Source of the DNA: Rhizophagus irregularis
Lineage: Eukaryota; Glomeromycota; Glomeromycetes; Glomerales; Glomeraceae
NCBI RefSeq assembly: GCF_026210795.1
Contig: NC_089432.1
Coordinates: 3,162,001-3,226,000 of the forward strand
Direction: 5' to 3'
Length of the DNA: 64,000 bases
Position numbers and translations under genes: made by a program. Below, piece by piece: positions 11,082 through 22,928 of this stretch. The stretch's first letter is position 1. Every line of letters begins with the position of its first letter. The notes under the pieces are model-generated. The model was not told the DNA's origin, made no database searches, and worked only from the letters and a program-made list of their open reading frames with translations.

Positions 11082-11685
11082 GGTATCCGGACTTTCCGCC
11101 GAAGTCATTTCTCCGAAGGGATATTTCACCGAAGGGGTATTTCGCCGAAAGGACGTTTCGCCAAAATACAATTTCACCGAAACTCCATTTTACCGAATTC
11201 CATTTTCCGAAGTCATTTTACCAAATGGACATTTCGGACATTTTGCCTAATGGACATTTCGCCGAAAAATATTTATTTTCGTTTTTATACTAATAATTTT
11301 CTAGAAAAATGTTTGAATTAGCTGATTTTATTAAGTTTTTTTACTTACTTTTTCGCGAATAAATGTTTTTAGGAAAATAAAGTTATTAATTTATTACTTA
11401 ACAATTAATATCAGTTACTTGAATGTTAACGTGATAATATGCTGGAAAGAAAAAATCCCAAAATAATTTAATTTTATTTTCATTGCGTGATGAATATTTT
11501 ATAAAAATGTCAATCGCTGCCATTTTCAGTGAAACGTCCATTTGGCGAAATGGACGATTCGGTGAAATGGATTCGATAAAATGCACTTTCGGCGAAACAT
11601 TTCTTCGGTGAAATATCCCTTCGGCGAAATGGCTTCGGTGAAATGGGTTTCGGTGAAATGGATTTCGGTGAAAAGTCCGGATACC
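11082..11685. mobile_element. Complete TTTCGCCGAA multi-arm inverted-repeat element
   Basis: The ends are perfectly inverted over 14 bp: GGTATCCGGACTTT at the left and AAAGTCCGGATACC at the right. Each arm, about 180 bp, is an array of degenerate 15-18 bp units: CATTTCGCCGAAGGGATATT on the left, GAAATGGCTTCGGTGAAAT type on the right. The centre is about 200 bp of AT-rich DNA. No protein is encoded. It sits in the duplicated intergenic unit upstream of gene B: the flank AGAATGCATATGTCCGTC follows it and also occurs at about 14913. No clear target duplication is seen. Confidence 0.8.
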
Positions 11686-12300
11686 TCAAGAATGCATATG
11701 TCCGTCTATTTAAAAAAGTTTATAACAAAAGTTTAAGGGCCAAAGAAAGCGGCTTACTAGTATATAACTTTATATTAGAACAAAAATAAAACCGAAAAAA
11801 GATATTTTTATTATACAACGTTTCCGTAAGAGTAATACAAAATTACAAAATTGCAAAATTATACTTTGAGACGCAATTTTTCAATAAACCAACTTTCTGC
11901 TTATTTGGCATTTTTTCCTTTAATTTGTTATGTTTAAAAAAAATTTTCTCTTAAAAAAAAATGTATTCCAAGACTTCTGGGACTTTAAATTAGTCTTAAC
12001 AAAAATATTAATTGAGTTGGTAGATAAAGACGCCACCCAAATTGAATTCTGATTACTAACAACTTAACAATTTCTAAAGTGTATTAAGGATATATGTCGT
12101 ACAGTAATTAATTTAGAAAATAAGATTTTTATAGACTTGCATAAAAGAGAAATCTCACTTAAAATGATAAATTCGATATATAGAAGTTAATTTCATGGTA
12201 TTATATGTCTTATACAAAAAAAAAAAAATTCCGGACGCTATGCTAAGTCAAAAATTATTTACGAACAGGACATTGTTGCTCATTAAATTTTTTCTGCCAC
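11686..12300. other. Paralogous upstream flank of gene B
   Basis: The order GCATATGTCCGTC, TTTATAACAAAA, AAAACCGAAAAA, then GACTTCTGGGACTTTAAATTAG, then CTAACAACTTAACAATTTCT matches the D-E intergenic region (36640-37600, interrupted by an element) and part of the C upstream region (23420-24300). It provides the uninterrupted reference for both insertions. No gene. Confidence 0.65.
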
Positions 12301-12311
12301 ATGAGCATGAT

Positions 12312-12354
12312 ACTAATTCATTTTTTGAAATGCTAGAACGCCAATAGTATAAAA
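12312..12354 (+). promoter_or_regulatory. Core promoter relic of gene B
   Basis: AATTCATTTTTTGAAATGC, GAACGCCAAT and TATAAAA (12348-12354) keep the order of the family promoter, 51 nt before the ATG at 12405. The TATA box is weaker (TATAAAA instead of TATAAATA). Confidence 0.5.
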
Positions 12355-12424
12355 TTATTAACTTTTTAACTTAATTTCAGCAGAAAAACTACTATACTTA
12401 AACAATGTCCAACAATCCTGAACC

Positions 12425-12756
12425 GTGGTTTTATTTCCATGTTTTTCCGTGAATGTATCAATTTCATGGAATTTATAGTCTTAAATCATGGAACTTTTCA
12501 TCTCTCTAACACGAATATCCGTGAATGTATCATTTTCACGGAATTTTTATTACGAAAGCCACAGAGAAATAACGAAAATGTTCGGACAAAAATTTTTTAT
12601 AGGGTAGTATTCAATAAAAGCCGATCCGTTTTTTATATTCCATCTTTTTTCCCATAAAAGCTCATGTTTCCAGAATTACATTTTCCGTGAATGGATCCGT
12701 GAAAGGCTCATTTTACGGAGTTTTTATAGAAATAACGGATAAAATTTTTTATAGGG
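12425..12756. mobile_element. Insertion in B exon 1: two partial copies of the CCGTGAATGTATCA element
   Basis: Units TTTTTCCGTGAATGTATCA and TTTCACGGAATTTTTAT occur as in the 197-bp element at 31825-32021. The terminus ATTTTTTATAGGG appears twice, near 12590-12605 and at 12744-12756, so two related copies lie end to end. The left end lacks the canonical CCCTGAAAAAAT; it may be masked by the gene's own CCTGAACC. Confidence 0.6.
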
Positions 12757-12911
12757 CAAATGAGTGGATTAATTGGATTGAAGAATCAATTGTAAAAAAA
12801 CAAATTAGATTCTGAAATTTGGAAAAGTTTATCATGCAAGTTGGAAAAATTATCATGACTTTTTAGTATTAAAATATTTTATAAATTTCGACATCACTGC
12901 TAAAGAAATTG

Positions 12912-13520
12912 ATAAATTTGCGTCATCATATTTTAATTTCGTACCCCCTGATTGCGCTCCCACAAAACGGAGATGCTTTAGTTTCACAAGTTTGATCGAC
13001 ATATACATACCATTTAAGGTTATGATGTTACACAAATTGATGATATTGCTTAAAAAGTGTTTGTATCACAACTTGGCTGAAAAATAGTGTAACCAATTGC
13101 TTAATTTAAAGGTTCGTCTAAATTTTTTTAATTTTTTCTTGTTAAAAACGCTATACTATTCAATTACAAAGAAGTGTGACAATCACAAAGTTAGTATTTT
13201 TTATTAAAATGTTATTTATATACGCTGGTAAATAATTTGTTTTAAAAGATGTGAAAAAAAATTTAAAATCATTCATTTCTATCACAGGCTGTCTAGCTTA
13301 TTGTGTCACATTTGCTTATATTGAGCGGCATATCCAATTTTGAATAGTGGATACTCAGTTTCTCCTAAACTACCTTTCTCTACTAATTTCATAAGTTCAT
13401 ATCACATATCTTGCATGCTATATCCATTGCTCTTATCTAAATTCCATTTACAAATATAATTCCTAAAGTGTATTGGTAGATTTCACTGTTTGAAGACGGA
13501 TCACAAATTAAATTTCATTG
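12912..13520. other. Unrelated DNA replacing kinase exons 2-4 of gene B
   Basis: No kinase homology and no recognised frame. It joins the exon 1 relic to the SLR exon. I see no inverted termini. Confidence 0.5.
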
Positions 13521-14444
13521 AAAATGTCTCAAAATTTTCAAAATTTTAGTAAATTAAATATAAAAGAAATAAAACCTTCAATTTCATCAAGTCTAATCAC
13601 AAATAACCTTGAAATAGTGGTTATTGAAATGACTCTCTTTCTAGAAAATATTGAAGCAGTAAGGAAGAAACATGAAGCTATTAATTACCTTAATGATCAT
13701 AATTTAACCTCACAAGAAATTTATAATTGGTTATTAAATAATCAGGATAATTCAAATTCTATTTTCTTACTTGGAGTATTTAATCATTTTGGAATTGAAA
13801 TTAGTGTTGACAAACAAAAAGCATTTGAATTATACCAAAATGCAGTAAAATTAGGAAATGTTTCTGGAATAATTAGTTTAGGTTATTGTCATGAAAGAGG
13901 AATAGGAACTAATGTTGATAAACAAAAAGCATTTGAATTATATCAAGAGGCTGCAAATTTAGGAAATTCACGTGGAATATATAACTTAGGAGTTTGTTAT
14001 AACAATGGAATTGGAACTTGTATTGATAACCAAAAGGCGTTTGAATTATATCAAAAGGCTGCAAATTTAGGAAGTGTACTTGGAATATATAGTTTAGGAT
14101 ATTGTTATGATAATGGAATTGGAACCAGTATTGATAAACAAAAAGCATTTGAGTTATTTCAAAATTCAGCAAATTCTGGAAATGTACTTGGAATATCTAG
14201 TTTAGGATATTATTATGAAAAAGGAATTGAAAACAATGTTAATCAACAAAAAGCATTTGAATTATATAAACTAGCTGCAAATTTAGGAGGTAGTTTTGCT
14301 CAATTTAGTCTTGCTCTCATGTATGAAAATGGAAAAGGAGTTAAAAAGGATATAAATCAAGCAATTTATTGGTATAAAAAATGTGCTGATCAAGGAGATG
14401 AAAATGCTCTAAATAAATTATATTTATTAGATATACATATATGA

Positions 14445-15200
14445 TTCATTTAATAAAATTTATTGTTCATATTAATTCATGAGCAATTAAGTAGCAATTA
14501 AATAAAAGATGCGAAAACTTTCTATCTAAAAATAAAATATAAAGTATACTGACATTGTTACAATCTAAATTCACTGCCAAACATAAAGAAGCGCATTTTT
14601 ATACATAGAATCCAGGTCTTTATATTAAATTTGGTTTATTTCTGTTAAAGTTTAAATTATTAATTTAGAAACTAGCCAGTGTATTTCTTTACAGTAGTCA
14701 CTACTATACCACTTTTTTGCACTTTTTATTTGATGTGAAATTTGTTTATATACGGTAAAAAGATAGATCTATTTCATAAAAATAATTTCATTTATTGAAG
14801 TTGCGAAAGAATGTTAGAAAATGTTTATTTATAATTAGCAAGTTTACGGAGTTTATGTTATATGCAATTACCTTTGGATTCGGGACTAATAGAAAGTTTT
14901 TTCCTAATGACAGAAATGCATATGTCCGTCGTAATAAATCAATGCAATAAAAATGAATATATTCAAAAGTGTTTATAACAAAAATTTTAGGGAGTATAAA
15001 ATCAATTTAACAAACACCTTTTTAATTAAAAAATAACATATCGTTAATTAACTTATATTACTAGAACAAAAACATGTAAAAATAAAATCGACCGAAAAAA
15101 ATATTCTTCATACAATATACAGTTTTACTGCGCATGTAAAAAAATAAAGTTTTAATATTAGAAACCGAAATTTTTTTTTTTAAAAAAAAAATTTATTAAA
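14445..15200. other. Downstream flank of gene B, paralogous to flanks of A, C, D, E
   Basis: It contains the ACTGACATTGTTACAA block, the TTACAGTAGTCACTAC block and the GAAATGCATATGTCCGTC block in the same order as around D and E. No gene. Confidence 0.6.
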
Positions 15201-17911
15201 TGTTTTTTATAACCTAAAAAAATTCATAATATTTCTTCTTTTAAAGCCAATTACAAGATTATTAAATCGAAATGCAAAAACAATAAATTAAATTATTTAT
15301 TTATTTTAAATGAAAATTAAATATTAAATTATATATTACCAATACTTTTGTTTCTATAAATAAGTGCTAAAATTTATGGTATATATCAAACTCTTAGTAA
15401 GGGCTGGCTACTGAGAGCCATATATCTGGTTTATTCCCTGCCATTTACAATGTTTTATAGTATATTGTGAGTATAAATATAGTATATTTGATTTTTACAT
15501 AAATTAATATTTCATATTATGTATGACGTAATTGACGTATGCGATTATTTAAGTCACGTCTACGACTCATTATATGTTATAAATGGCACGTGAGTGCATG
15601 TCTGAAATTGATTTTTTTTTGATTGGATGTATCACGCTATCACGCGGTCAGGCTGACTCCGTTAAATTCCAGATGTTATTTTTTGATTTACGCGTTTCGC
15701 GTTTTACACTTGCTTTCATACTTTTTTTTTTTATAAATGGAGCAGTAGCGCATTTCTTTATTAACAATTAAATCTATAGTATTATTAGTATAGATTACAT
15801 GAAAATTTTTGAAATACTTGATAATAATAAAAAAACAAATTTCAAACAAACAGTATGTTTCTACTTCAGACAACTTACCCACAAAACCTGTCCTTTTATG
15901 CTACGCAACTCTCCCTAGGCATCACTTCATATAGCATCAACAACCAAAGAGGGGAGAAAGTGATGAAACAGTGAAATTAAGAACAAGTGGAGGAAGTAAA
16001 GGGTGGTGAACAAAGATCTCACCATCTTTTAGCTCTGTAAATCTTTCTTATTGTTGGACTTGAAGAACCATAATGATCAAGGTACTATTTATCTTTAAAC
16101 TTCATGCTGTTTGAGAAGGCAATTCCCAGACCACCATAGCATGACAAAGATGTGAGAACTATTGTTCTTTACAGGAGGAATAATTATGTACCTTTCTCAC
16201 GGGTCATGTGAGGTCTTTTGTTCTGAAGGAGGAACAATTATGAACCTCTGACACTGTGATATCTTCTAATGGATTTATTTTTATTAGGAGTTTCAATATA
16301 TATATACATTTATATATATATTATCAGAGAACTGGAAGCACATCGTGGCCACAGTTACGCAGTCTTAGACAGCCTACTGTGAACGTCCTTCTCTGATTTC
16401 AGGAATTCCTAGTAGCACAAATAAATTGTGTGTCTTGGTTTTGCTGCATGGATAACAGGCATCAGGGTAAGAGTACTTGGTACAGGGTTGAAATTAGCTT
16501 TCTGTTATGGGAAAAACCTGAAGAGTGTAGTGTCTAAACCTAGGCATAGGCATTACCTGCAAAGAAATTTGTTCTGTTACCATGCCAAACATTCATGTTG
16601 TTTGGTTCAATAGTACTTACTTTTTTCTTTTTTTAGATTAAATAGCATAACATTGATGGTTTCATGGACTAACCAGCATTGATAATAATCGGAGAATCAT
16701 CTATCTTTCTATCAGCCACAAGAATAGTGTTATTAAATGAGCAGCACTTCACTGCATCACTATGCCAAGAAAGAGCCACCTAATGATAAATGTAAATACT
16801 GAGTATTTATTCATTTTCTTATTGTTCAGATTTATCTGTTTTAATTTATATACTAATGCATTTCTTCTCCACAGCGAGAAATTTTTTTACTAAAAAAAAT
16901 TCAAATTATGTATTAATTACTATTAATATTTTCAAAATGTATCCCTAATAACATTTTATCAAAGAAGTTAAAAAGATTTACCCTTATTATAATAGATAAT
17001 GGCAACTTCAAGTAACTAGAATAACAGTTAAAGTAAAAATAATTTTGAGCGATTTCCATTTGGGATTTAACTTTTGAGTGTTCCTTATTTGGAGTTTATA
17101 TTTCCATTTGGAGTTTTCTTCTAATGTTTCCGCTTGGCAAAAATGTTCAAAATTACTAAAATATACTTAACTTATTTAGATTTAACATACCCGTATTTAT
17201 TTTCTCATTCGGAAAGTTACCAAAAAAGATTTATAATACGTCATTAATAAAAAAAAGAAAAAAATTAAACGATATTTTTATTGTAAGTCCAATATTACTG
17301 TAAATATAGTAGATCAAAAAATATTCAGTTAGGGCAAGTTTAATAGGGTTGTAAGGTTTATTAAATTTTATGATCGTATTATCTGATCGTACTATTTTAT
17401 TTTAACTCCATAGTTGATCTTAGAGATGACATTTCGCATAGACACTAATATTATCCGAATATGGATTACAAGGAATTGCTATTCAAAAAAAAAGATACAA
17501 CAGAATATCTGATATGTTTTTTTATCGTGTTCAACAATTTTTTTTTAAATGATTTTTAATTTTTACTAATATTTTTATTAAATAATTCTTTTTTAACATG
17601 TTCATGTAATTATATAATTAATACGATGGTAAAAAAAATTATATGTGACGCAAAATCAATCCACCACCTTGAATCCTATCATGGTTAAAAATCCGTCTAT
17701 TGGTTAGATTTCACATGATGATCACCAATAAAAATTTCTGATTTCACGTGATAATTAATTTAATAAGCCAATCACATTTTACATAAAAAAAAAATACAAA
17801 TTCTATAATTACTTGTTGTTTAATTAATATTCACGTTTTGAATAAAGGCTAACAAAGGCAATTTCAAGATAGTTAAACATAATTACTTATTGTAATACTA
17901 TATTATTTAAT
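15201..17911. other. Gene-free region with a GC-richer island at about 15880-16900
   Basis: Bases about 15880-16780 are visibly less AT-rich than the rest and contain an imperfect direct repeat pair (16152-16205 and 16213-16256, both with TTGTTCT...AGGAGGAA.AATTATG). Short frames exist (15583-15771, 16428-16613) but none resembles a protein I know. The island could be a relic of a mobile element or a non-coding transcript. The rest is AT-rich with no recognised feature. Confidence 0.4.
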
Positions 17912-18623
17912 GGTTACGGTATATTTCGCCGAAATCCTTTCATCGAAACTCATTTCGCCAAAACCATTTTGCCGAAGGGATGTTTCAATTAAGTGATGTT
18001 TCACTGAGAGGATATTTTGCCAAAAGTGCATTTTATCGAATCCATTCACCAAATCGTCCATTTCACCAAATTCCATTTCACTGAATCTCATTTCGCCAAA
18101 TGGACATTTCGCCGAAGATTGTAGCGTTAACATTTTTATAAAAAATATTCATGGCGCAATTAAAATAAAAATTAAATTATTTTTAGAGAATTTTTTTTTC
18201 CAGGATATTATCACTTTAACATTCAATTAATTGATATTAATTGTTAAGCATAAGATACACGAAAAAGGTCTCAGTTGCTTACGTCATACATATCCAATAA
18301 CTTTATTATCAGTTATCATCTACAACATGACCGATAACAATTACTTATTTCCCTGAAACATTTATTCAGTAAAAAATGATTAATATATTATAAACAACAA
18401 GACAAATTTAATAAAATTTAACTAATTCAAAATTTTTTCTAGAAAAGATTTCTTTATGTATTTAGTATAAAAACAATAAAATAGCCAAATGGAATAAATA
18501 ATTTTTCGGTGAAACGTCCATTTGGCAAAATGTCCATTTGTCGAAATATCCTTTCGGTGAAACTGATAAAATCCCTTCAGCGAAATGGTTTCGGTGAAAT
18601 GGAACTTCAGCGAAAAGATACCC
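17912..18623. mobile_element. TTTCGCCGAA multi-arm element, second near-complete copy
   Basis: Left end GGTTACGGTATATTTCGCC; right end TTCAGCGAAAAGATACCC. Both arms carry degenerate CATTTCGCCGAA / TTCGGTGAAATGG units around an AT-rich centre of about 350 bp. The termini are less well paired than in the 11082-11685 copy. No protein. Confidence 0.7.
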
Positions 18624-19523
18624 TATTTATTACCTGAAATTGTTCCCTCCCCCTCAAATTTTCAGTCAGAAAAGACGTTTAACTAATTATTAGTTTGGAA
18701 TGGCCTTAACTAAACCAAAAAATGATATGAATTCTTTCTTTTTAAAAAAACAATGAAAATGATCAGCATGTACTTTTCGCTAAAACAATAAGATCAAATT
18801 AATTTTTTCACCAAAAAATAAATAAAAATAAATAAATAGAATATAAAAAATTTATGATGTTTAAAAAGTATATGATTTTTTTCTTATATCTTGTATGATG
18901 ATCAAGTTATTGTTTAAGAAAATGTATTTAATCAATTATTTGAATAATTAAAAAGAGAGTACAAACAATAATTCATCTAAGTTTTTTTATTTAAATGTAA
19001 AATAAACAAAATGCGTAATTATCCGAGATCATTTTTTCGACTAAATGATACACCATACAATTATGAAAGATCTTTTTTTTTTGAAAAAATTTAAACAATT
19101 AAAAAAGGATACAATAGACGAATAGAATAGATTTTTTTATTAATAAATATGATAACTTTTGAGAATTAATTAATAACTAATGACGGGAACCGTTAGAGGA
19201 TCCGAAGCGAGTTTCGCGTGTTTTAATTTATTTTAAAAACGTACCAGTTGTATTTTCGCAAACTAAATTTAAAATGGGTACAGCCGGTTTGACCCGATTC
19301 AACCCGATTTTTACAAAGCAAACCATAATTTCAGCCAAATTCATAATTCTGGGTCAATTTTTTTATACGTAGTTTAACAAATTCCGAATTAGGAATTTTT
19401 ATGTCGATCACAAATGATCACGTGATTATGGTTCAAAAAAAATATATATATATATAACCGAATCATTGTTGGAAACCGAATTTACAAGTTACAACCGGTT
19501 TGTGCAACCGGTTTCAAACTCCA
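18624..19523. other. AT-rich stretch, no gene recognised
   Basis: It includes a TATATATATATA run at about 19443-19455 and ACAACCGGTTTGTGCAACCGG (19491-19511), a small inverted motif. Nothing coding is supported. Confidence 0.4.
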
Positions 19524-19672
19524 GTCCTTTCGCCGGAATGGCTTAGGCGAAATGTCCTTTGATAAAATGTCTATTCGGGAAAATGGCATTTCGGCGAAAC
19601 ATGCATTCGGCGAAATTTGTTTCAGCAAAATGCGTTTCTGTGAAATAGATTTCAGCGAAAAGTTTGGATCGG
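19524..19672. repeat. TTTCGCCGAA multi-arm element, single arm
   Basis: Eight to nine degenerate units (CATTTCGGCGAAACATG, TTCGGCGAAATTTG and similar), ending in TTTCAGCGAAAAGTTTGGATC. The orientation matches right arms of the other copies; no partner arm is nearby. The two overlapping open frames here (both strands) are products of the repeat. Confidence 0.65.
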
Positions 19673-20575
19673 ATAGCCTAACCCTAATTCGTTTCATATT
19701 TATGTTCATGTGTACAAAACGTCTAAAAAAGCACCATTTTGCGACAATATGGTGCTTATTTAGACATTTATTACACAAGCACAAATATACATTTCGTTTT
19801 AATAGGGGTAACTGTTATCACTTTTTTAACCGTTTTTGGTGAGGAAAAATACACTAAACAAAATATTTGTTTTCGGTTCGTATAAAATGCATATTTACTT
19901 TATGTGGGTTCGTGATAATTTGATGACTCGGGATTATTTTTTTCGGAAAGGCACCATAATCCTTAAAAATAAGAGGAAAATCTGATTTATCAATAACAAA
20001 TGCTTGAAAAGTGATTTCTTTGTAATGTATCGATTATGTTATATTTTGACCTATTCACAAAGAAAACTAACTTCGAAATCACGAAGTGTAATATGCATAT
20101 TTGTGAATTGTAATCAAATAATTTGAAATTAAAACGCAGTAAGGAACTATTAAGGTAATTTTCATGTCGGTAAAATGCTGTCAGTATCGTAAAACTAAAA
20201 TCATTTAAATGAGTATAAAAAAATTTTGATATCCTAAATATAGTAAAATTCATAAAAGAAACGTTTTTTTTTACTGATATTTGTGAGACTATCAATGGGT
20301 AATAGATAGAGAGAAAATTTATTTTTAATATTTTTGGTTAATATTAGGCTAACTTTATTCACGTGGCAAGGTTGTTCGCCTCCTATTTCTTAAAAAAAAA
20401 AACAATAATAAATAATAATAAGCACAGAATAATGAATAAAAAGAAATAGAACAGAATAGGATTATTAAATTAGATTTACTTATTTAATTATTATTATTTA
20501 ACTAAAATATTATGATAAATCTATTTTTTTAAAAAAGAACTCTATACTCTTTTGAACGGGATGTGCGAATTTTTT
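19673..20575. other. AT-rich stretch, no gene recognised
   Basis: Open frames of about 100 codons on each strand have no resemblance to any family and follow AT-rich composition. Confidence 0.35.
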
Positions 20576-20589
20576 TTTGTCAATTATAG

Positions 20590-20808
20590 ATTGATTCAAA
20601 TGAACAAAGCGAATCAAGCCAAGTCATAGCTCTTGGCAGAAAATCATTGAAAATCTAGGTTTTGAAATTATATAACCACTGTCACCAAAATTTTGTTTTA
20701 CAGAATCGACTTACTCGCTTAGAAAAAGAAGCAGAAATTGAAACTTTAAACTCCCAAATTGACAACTACCCAAACTACTACTCCCTCAGGTCTTTCGAAC
20801 AACATTAA
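20590..20808 (+). pseudogene. Coding relic of a helical protein (two exon-like pieces)
   Basis: NEQSESSQVIALGRKSLKI is encoded up to about 20657. After a stretch ending in TTTTGTTTTACAG, QNRLTRLEKEAEIETLNSQ is encoded from about 20698 and closes with TAA at 20806-20808. The second piece has a coiled-coil heptad look. The 40-nt gap carries an acceptor-like end but no clear donor. Family unknown. Confidence 0.35.
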
Positions 20809-20813
20809 CTAAT

Positions 20814-21222
20814 ATGAAACTTCAAAGCTTCCTTCTTATAGTCCTTTTCATGTGTTTCTATATAATGGACATTAAAGGTAAAGTCCATTCAATATGTTCT
20901 CCATTTTCTTTTCTAATGATTCAACTTTTTGGTTTAATGTATAGCATTTAGTACCATCACGTTTATGGATTTGACTATCTGCAGTTGTAGAGTTTGGATA
21001 GAGGATTCAAATGGTAATTACTTAGCCGGTGACCAAGGCCTCCATGATTGTAGTGAGGGTGAAGATACAAAATTTAGTTTTCCAGACCAAACGTACACGG
21101 TTCATGCTAAAGTTGAAGCTAGTTTCGAGAAACAGAAAGTACGAGGACCTTTTAATGGAGATACCTGTTTTAGAATACATGGCACTGTAGATGATTGGAA
21201 ATTTACTCAAAGACCTTGTTAA
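20814..21222 (+). CDS. Small secreted cysteine-containing protein, two exons
   Basis: Exon 1 is 20814-20877 and exon 2 is 20945-21222, with a 67-nt GT-AG intron; together 113 residues. Exon 1 encodes MKLQSFLLIVLFMCFYIM, a textbook signal peptide (basic n-region, long hydrophobic core), with probable cleavage after DIKA. The mature part, about 90 residues, has Cys at TICSCR, LHDC, DTC and the C-terminal RPC. It contains SNGNYLAGDQGLHDC and VEASFEKQKVRGPFNGDTCF. The exon junction splits one codon (G/CA, Ala) and coincides with the end of the signal peptide, a structure common in fungal small secreted proteins. No transmembrane segment follows the signal. It is a candidate apoplastic or symbiosis-related effector, but this is inference; I do not recognise a named family. 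Confidence 0.75.
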
Positions 21223-21552
21223 TCGTTTATTTGGATATTATCTCAGTATGTTGAAGATGTGAACTAATTAAATCTGTTTCTCTAGTTATAATTTAATATC
21301 GATTGGAAAATAAATTTTATAATATTTATTACCTCATCCTTATTATTCCCAAATATTTTTACACCTCTCTCAGTATTAATATTCCATTCATAAATGTAAT
21401 CACTTGAATCTTAAATTTTCTGTAAACTTTACTATATAAAATAAATTCACCTTTTAAATTAAAAGGCACAATAACTCATATCGATTACTAAAAAAATATT
21501 AAAAAATATCAATTACCATAATTTAATAATTACATAATCAAATAATTATTAC

Positions 21553-21877
21553 TTACCAGTAATAGTATTACAAAATTATTACGACGGCTATTAATATAAG
21601 CAAGTTTTCTATCATCAGCAAAGCATAAACTTTTGATTTCTTCATTAGTTTTAACAGCTTGATGAAATTTAAGTTGAACCTTATCTATATCTTCACCATT
21701 CCAACCGACAATTGTACGACCTTCTTCACTATAAGTAATAAGGTATTTTTCATTTGCGATATTTCTATCATAGTAATAGGTTTACCATTATGTCGTTAAT
21801 CATCGAAGATAAATATCTTGTTAACATCATTTTTATCAACATCGATTGTTAATTTCGATTACTGAATTGTCACTCAT
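21553..21877 (-). pseudogene. N-terminal relic of a beta-propeller-like protein
   Basis: ATG at 21877 starts MSDNSVIEI. After a frameshift come TIDVDKNDVNKIFIFDD, a TAA and RHNGKPIT. After a second shift the frame reads NEKYLITYSEEGRTIVGWN, GEDIDKVQLKFHQAVKTNEE and IKSLCFADDRKLAYI. The NEKYLxTYS / IVGWN / LCxxDDxKLxYI pattern is that of a large Glomeromycotina family with WD40-like blades, often at the N-terminus of channel-like proteins. Only the first blades remain. Confidence 0.55.
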
Positions 21878-22928
21878 TTGGTAATCGCTTATAAACATAT
21901 AAATTTATTACCAAAGAAATTATTTCTTTTATATCGTCCATTTGTGATTATATACTTTTTTTTCATTTGAAACACGTGTAAATATGCATGGTTGTACATA
22001 CATAAAAAAAGAATTTTTAATTAAGTTTTTTTATTGAAACACATGTCAAATATTCATGGCCATACGTATTTAGCTTTTTTACTTGAAACAATGAAACATG
22101 TATAAATCTGTACATAAAAGTACTGTATGATTTCTCTCAACTAAAGCGATTTGGCATGTAAATAATGATGCCCTGAAAGCTTGGGAAAAAAAGTGTCAAG
22201 GTCACTAAACGTGACGAGACTCGATATCCACGAAACTTTTCAAATAGAAATACCTTTTCAGCGAGGCAAAAACAGTCACGTCACAGTCGTCACAATAACT
22301 AACTAACGACGCCCAACCTAATTATTATTCAGGTCAGGTTACACAACATACACCTCCGACGAACACTGAGTGTTTTTCGTCAAGGACATTTTGTCCCGTT
22401 ATGGGTCATTTATATTACTTCTAACTACCTTCACGCTGGTGGATGATCCACGTATATTTCTAGTTTCGATTCTTTTGATACTTTTTATAGGAATATAATA
22501 ATTTTTTTCTTTTTATAGTAGTTTAGTAGTAGTTTTAATTACCAGGGTTCTAGTCATATTCTGTAAAAATTACAAGACGAACGTAGAAATTTGAGAAATT
22601 ATAATAGGTTAAAATTTGCATATTTATTGTTGAATACTCTTTTTATAAAACATTCCACGCGCGCCAGATTCCATTTTATTTCACAGTATTTGCATTAGTG
22701 TATACTAAAAGAAATAAAAACTCATTTATATACTATAAAAATCATACCACGTATGCACGAATGATGAATATATAAGGAAAAAGAATAAGTTAGAAAATTG
22801 TACTAAAAAAAAGTCTTTACACTGCACGCACGTCAAATTCCACTTTATTTTGCAATTTTTTCAATATAAGCTTGTAAAAACCGATTGATGTTTTGTTTTC
22901 ACATATGTAAAAAATATAAGAAACAGAA
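21878..22928. other. Gene-free stretch upstream of gene C cluster
   Basis: 22640-22690 and 22815-22860 share a degenerate direct repeat (CACGCGCGCCAGATTCCATTT against CACGCACGTCAAATTCCACTTT). Nothing coding is supported. Confidence 0.4.

Larger units (their letters stand above)
12405..14444 (+). pseudogene. Kinase gene B: kinase half destroyed, Sel1 half still open
   Basis: ATG at 12405 begins MSNNPEP, but after 12424 a 332-bp insertion replaces about 17 nt of exon 1. Kinase exon 1 resumes at 12757 (NEWINWIEESIVKKQI) and has a further deletion that removes the Gly-rich loop start. It breaks off around 12911 at AAAGAAATTG. Exons 2-4 (catalytic loop, DFG) are gone; 12912-13520 is unrelated DNA. 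From 13524 an ATG opens 306 codons to 14444 that match the linker and all six SLR units of gene A (AFELYQNAVKLGN, GICYNNGIGT-type turns, QAIYWYKKCADQGDENA end). The SLR frame has no lesion. It could be expressed as a free-standing SLR protein, but no promoter is visible next to 13524. Confidence 0.8.

Noticed and set aside
13909-14172. Minus-strand 87-codon frame
   Set aside because: Antisense of the Sel1 repeats of gene B; its internal repetition simply mirrors the 108-bp unit.
19482-19842. Overlapping frames of about 100 codons on both strands
   Set aside because: They arise from the TTTCGCCGAA units, which are open in several frames on both strands.
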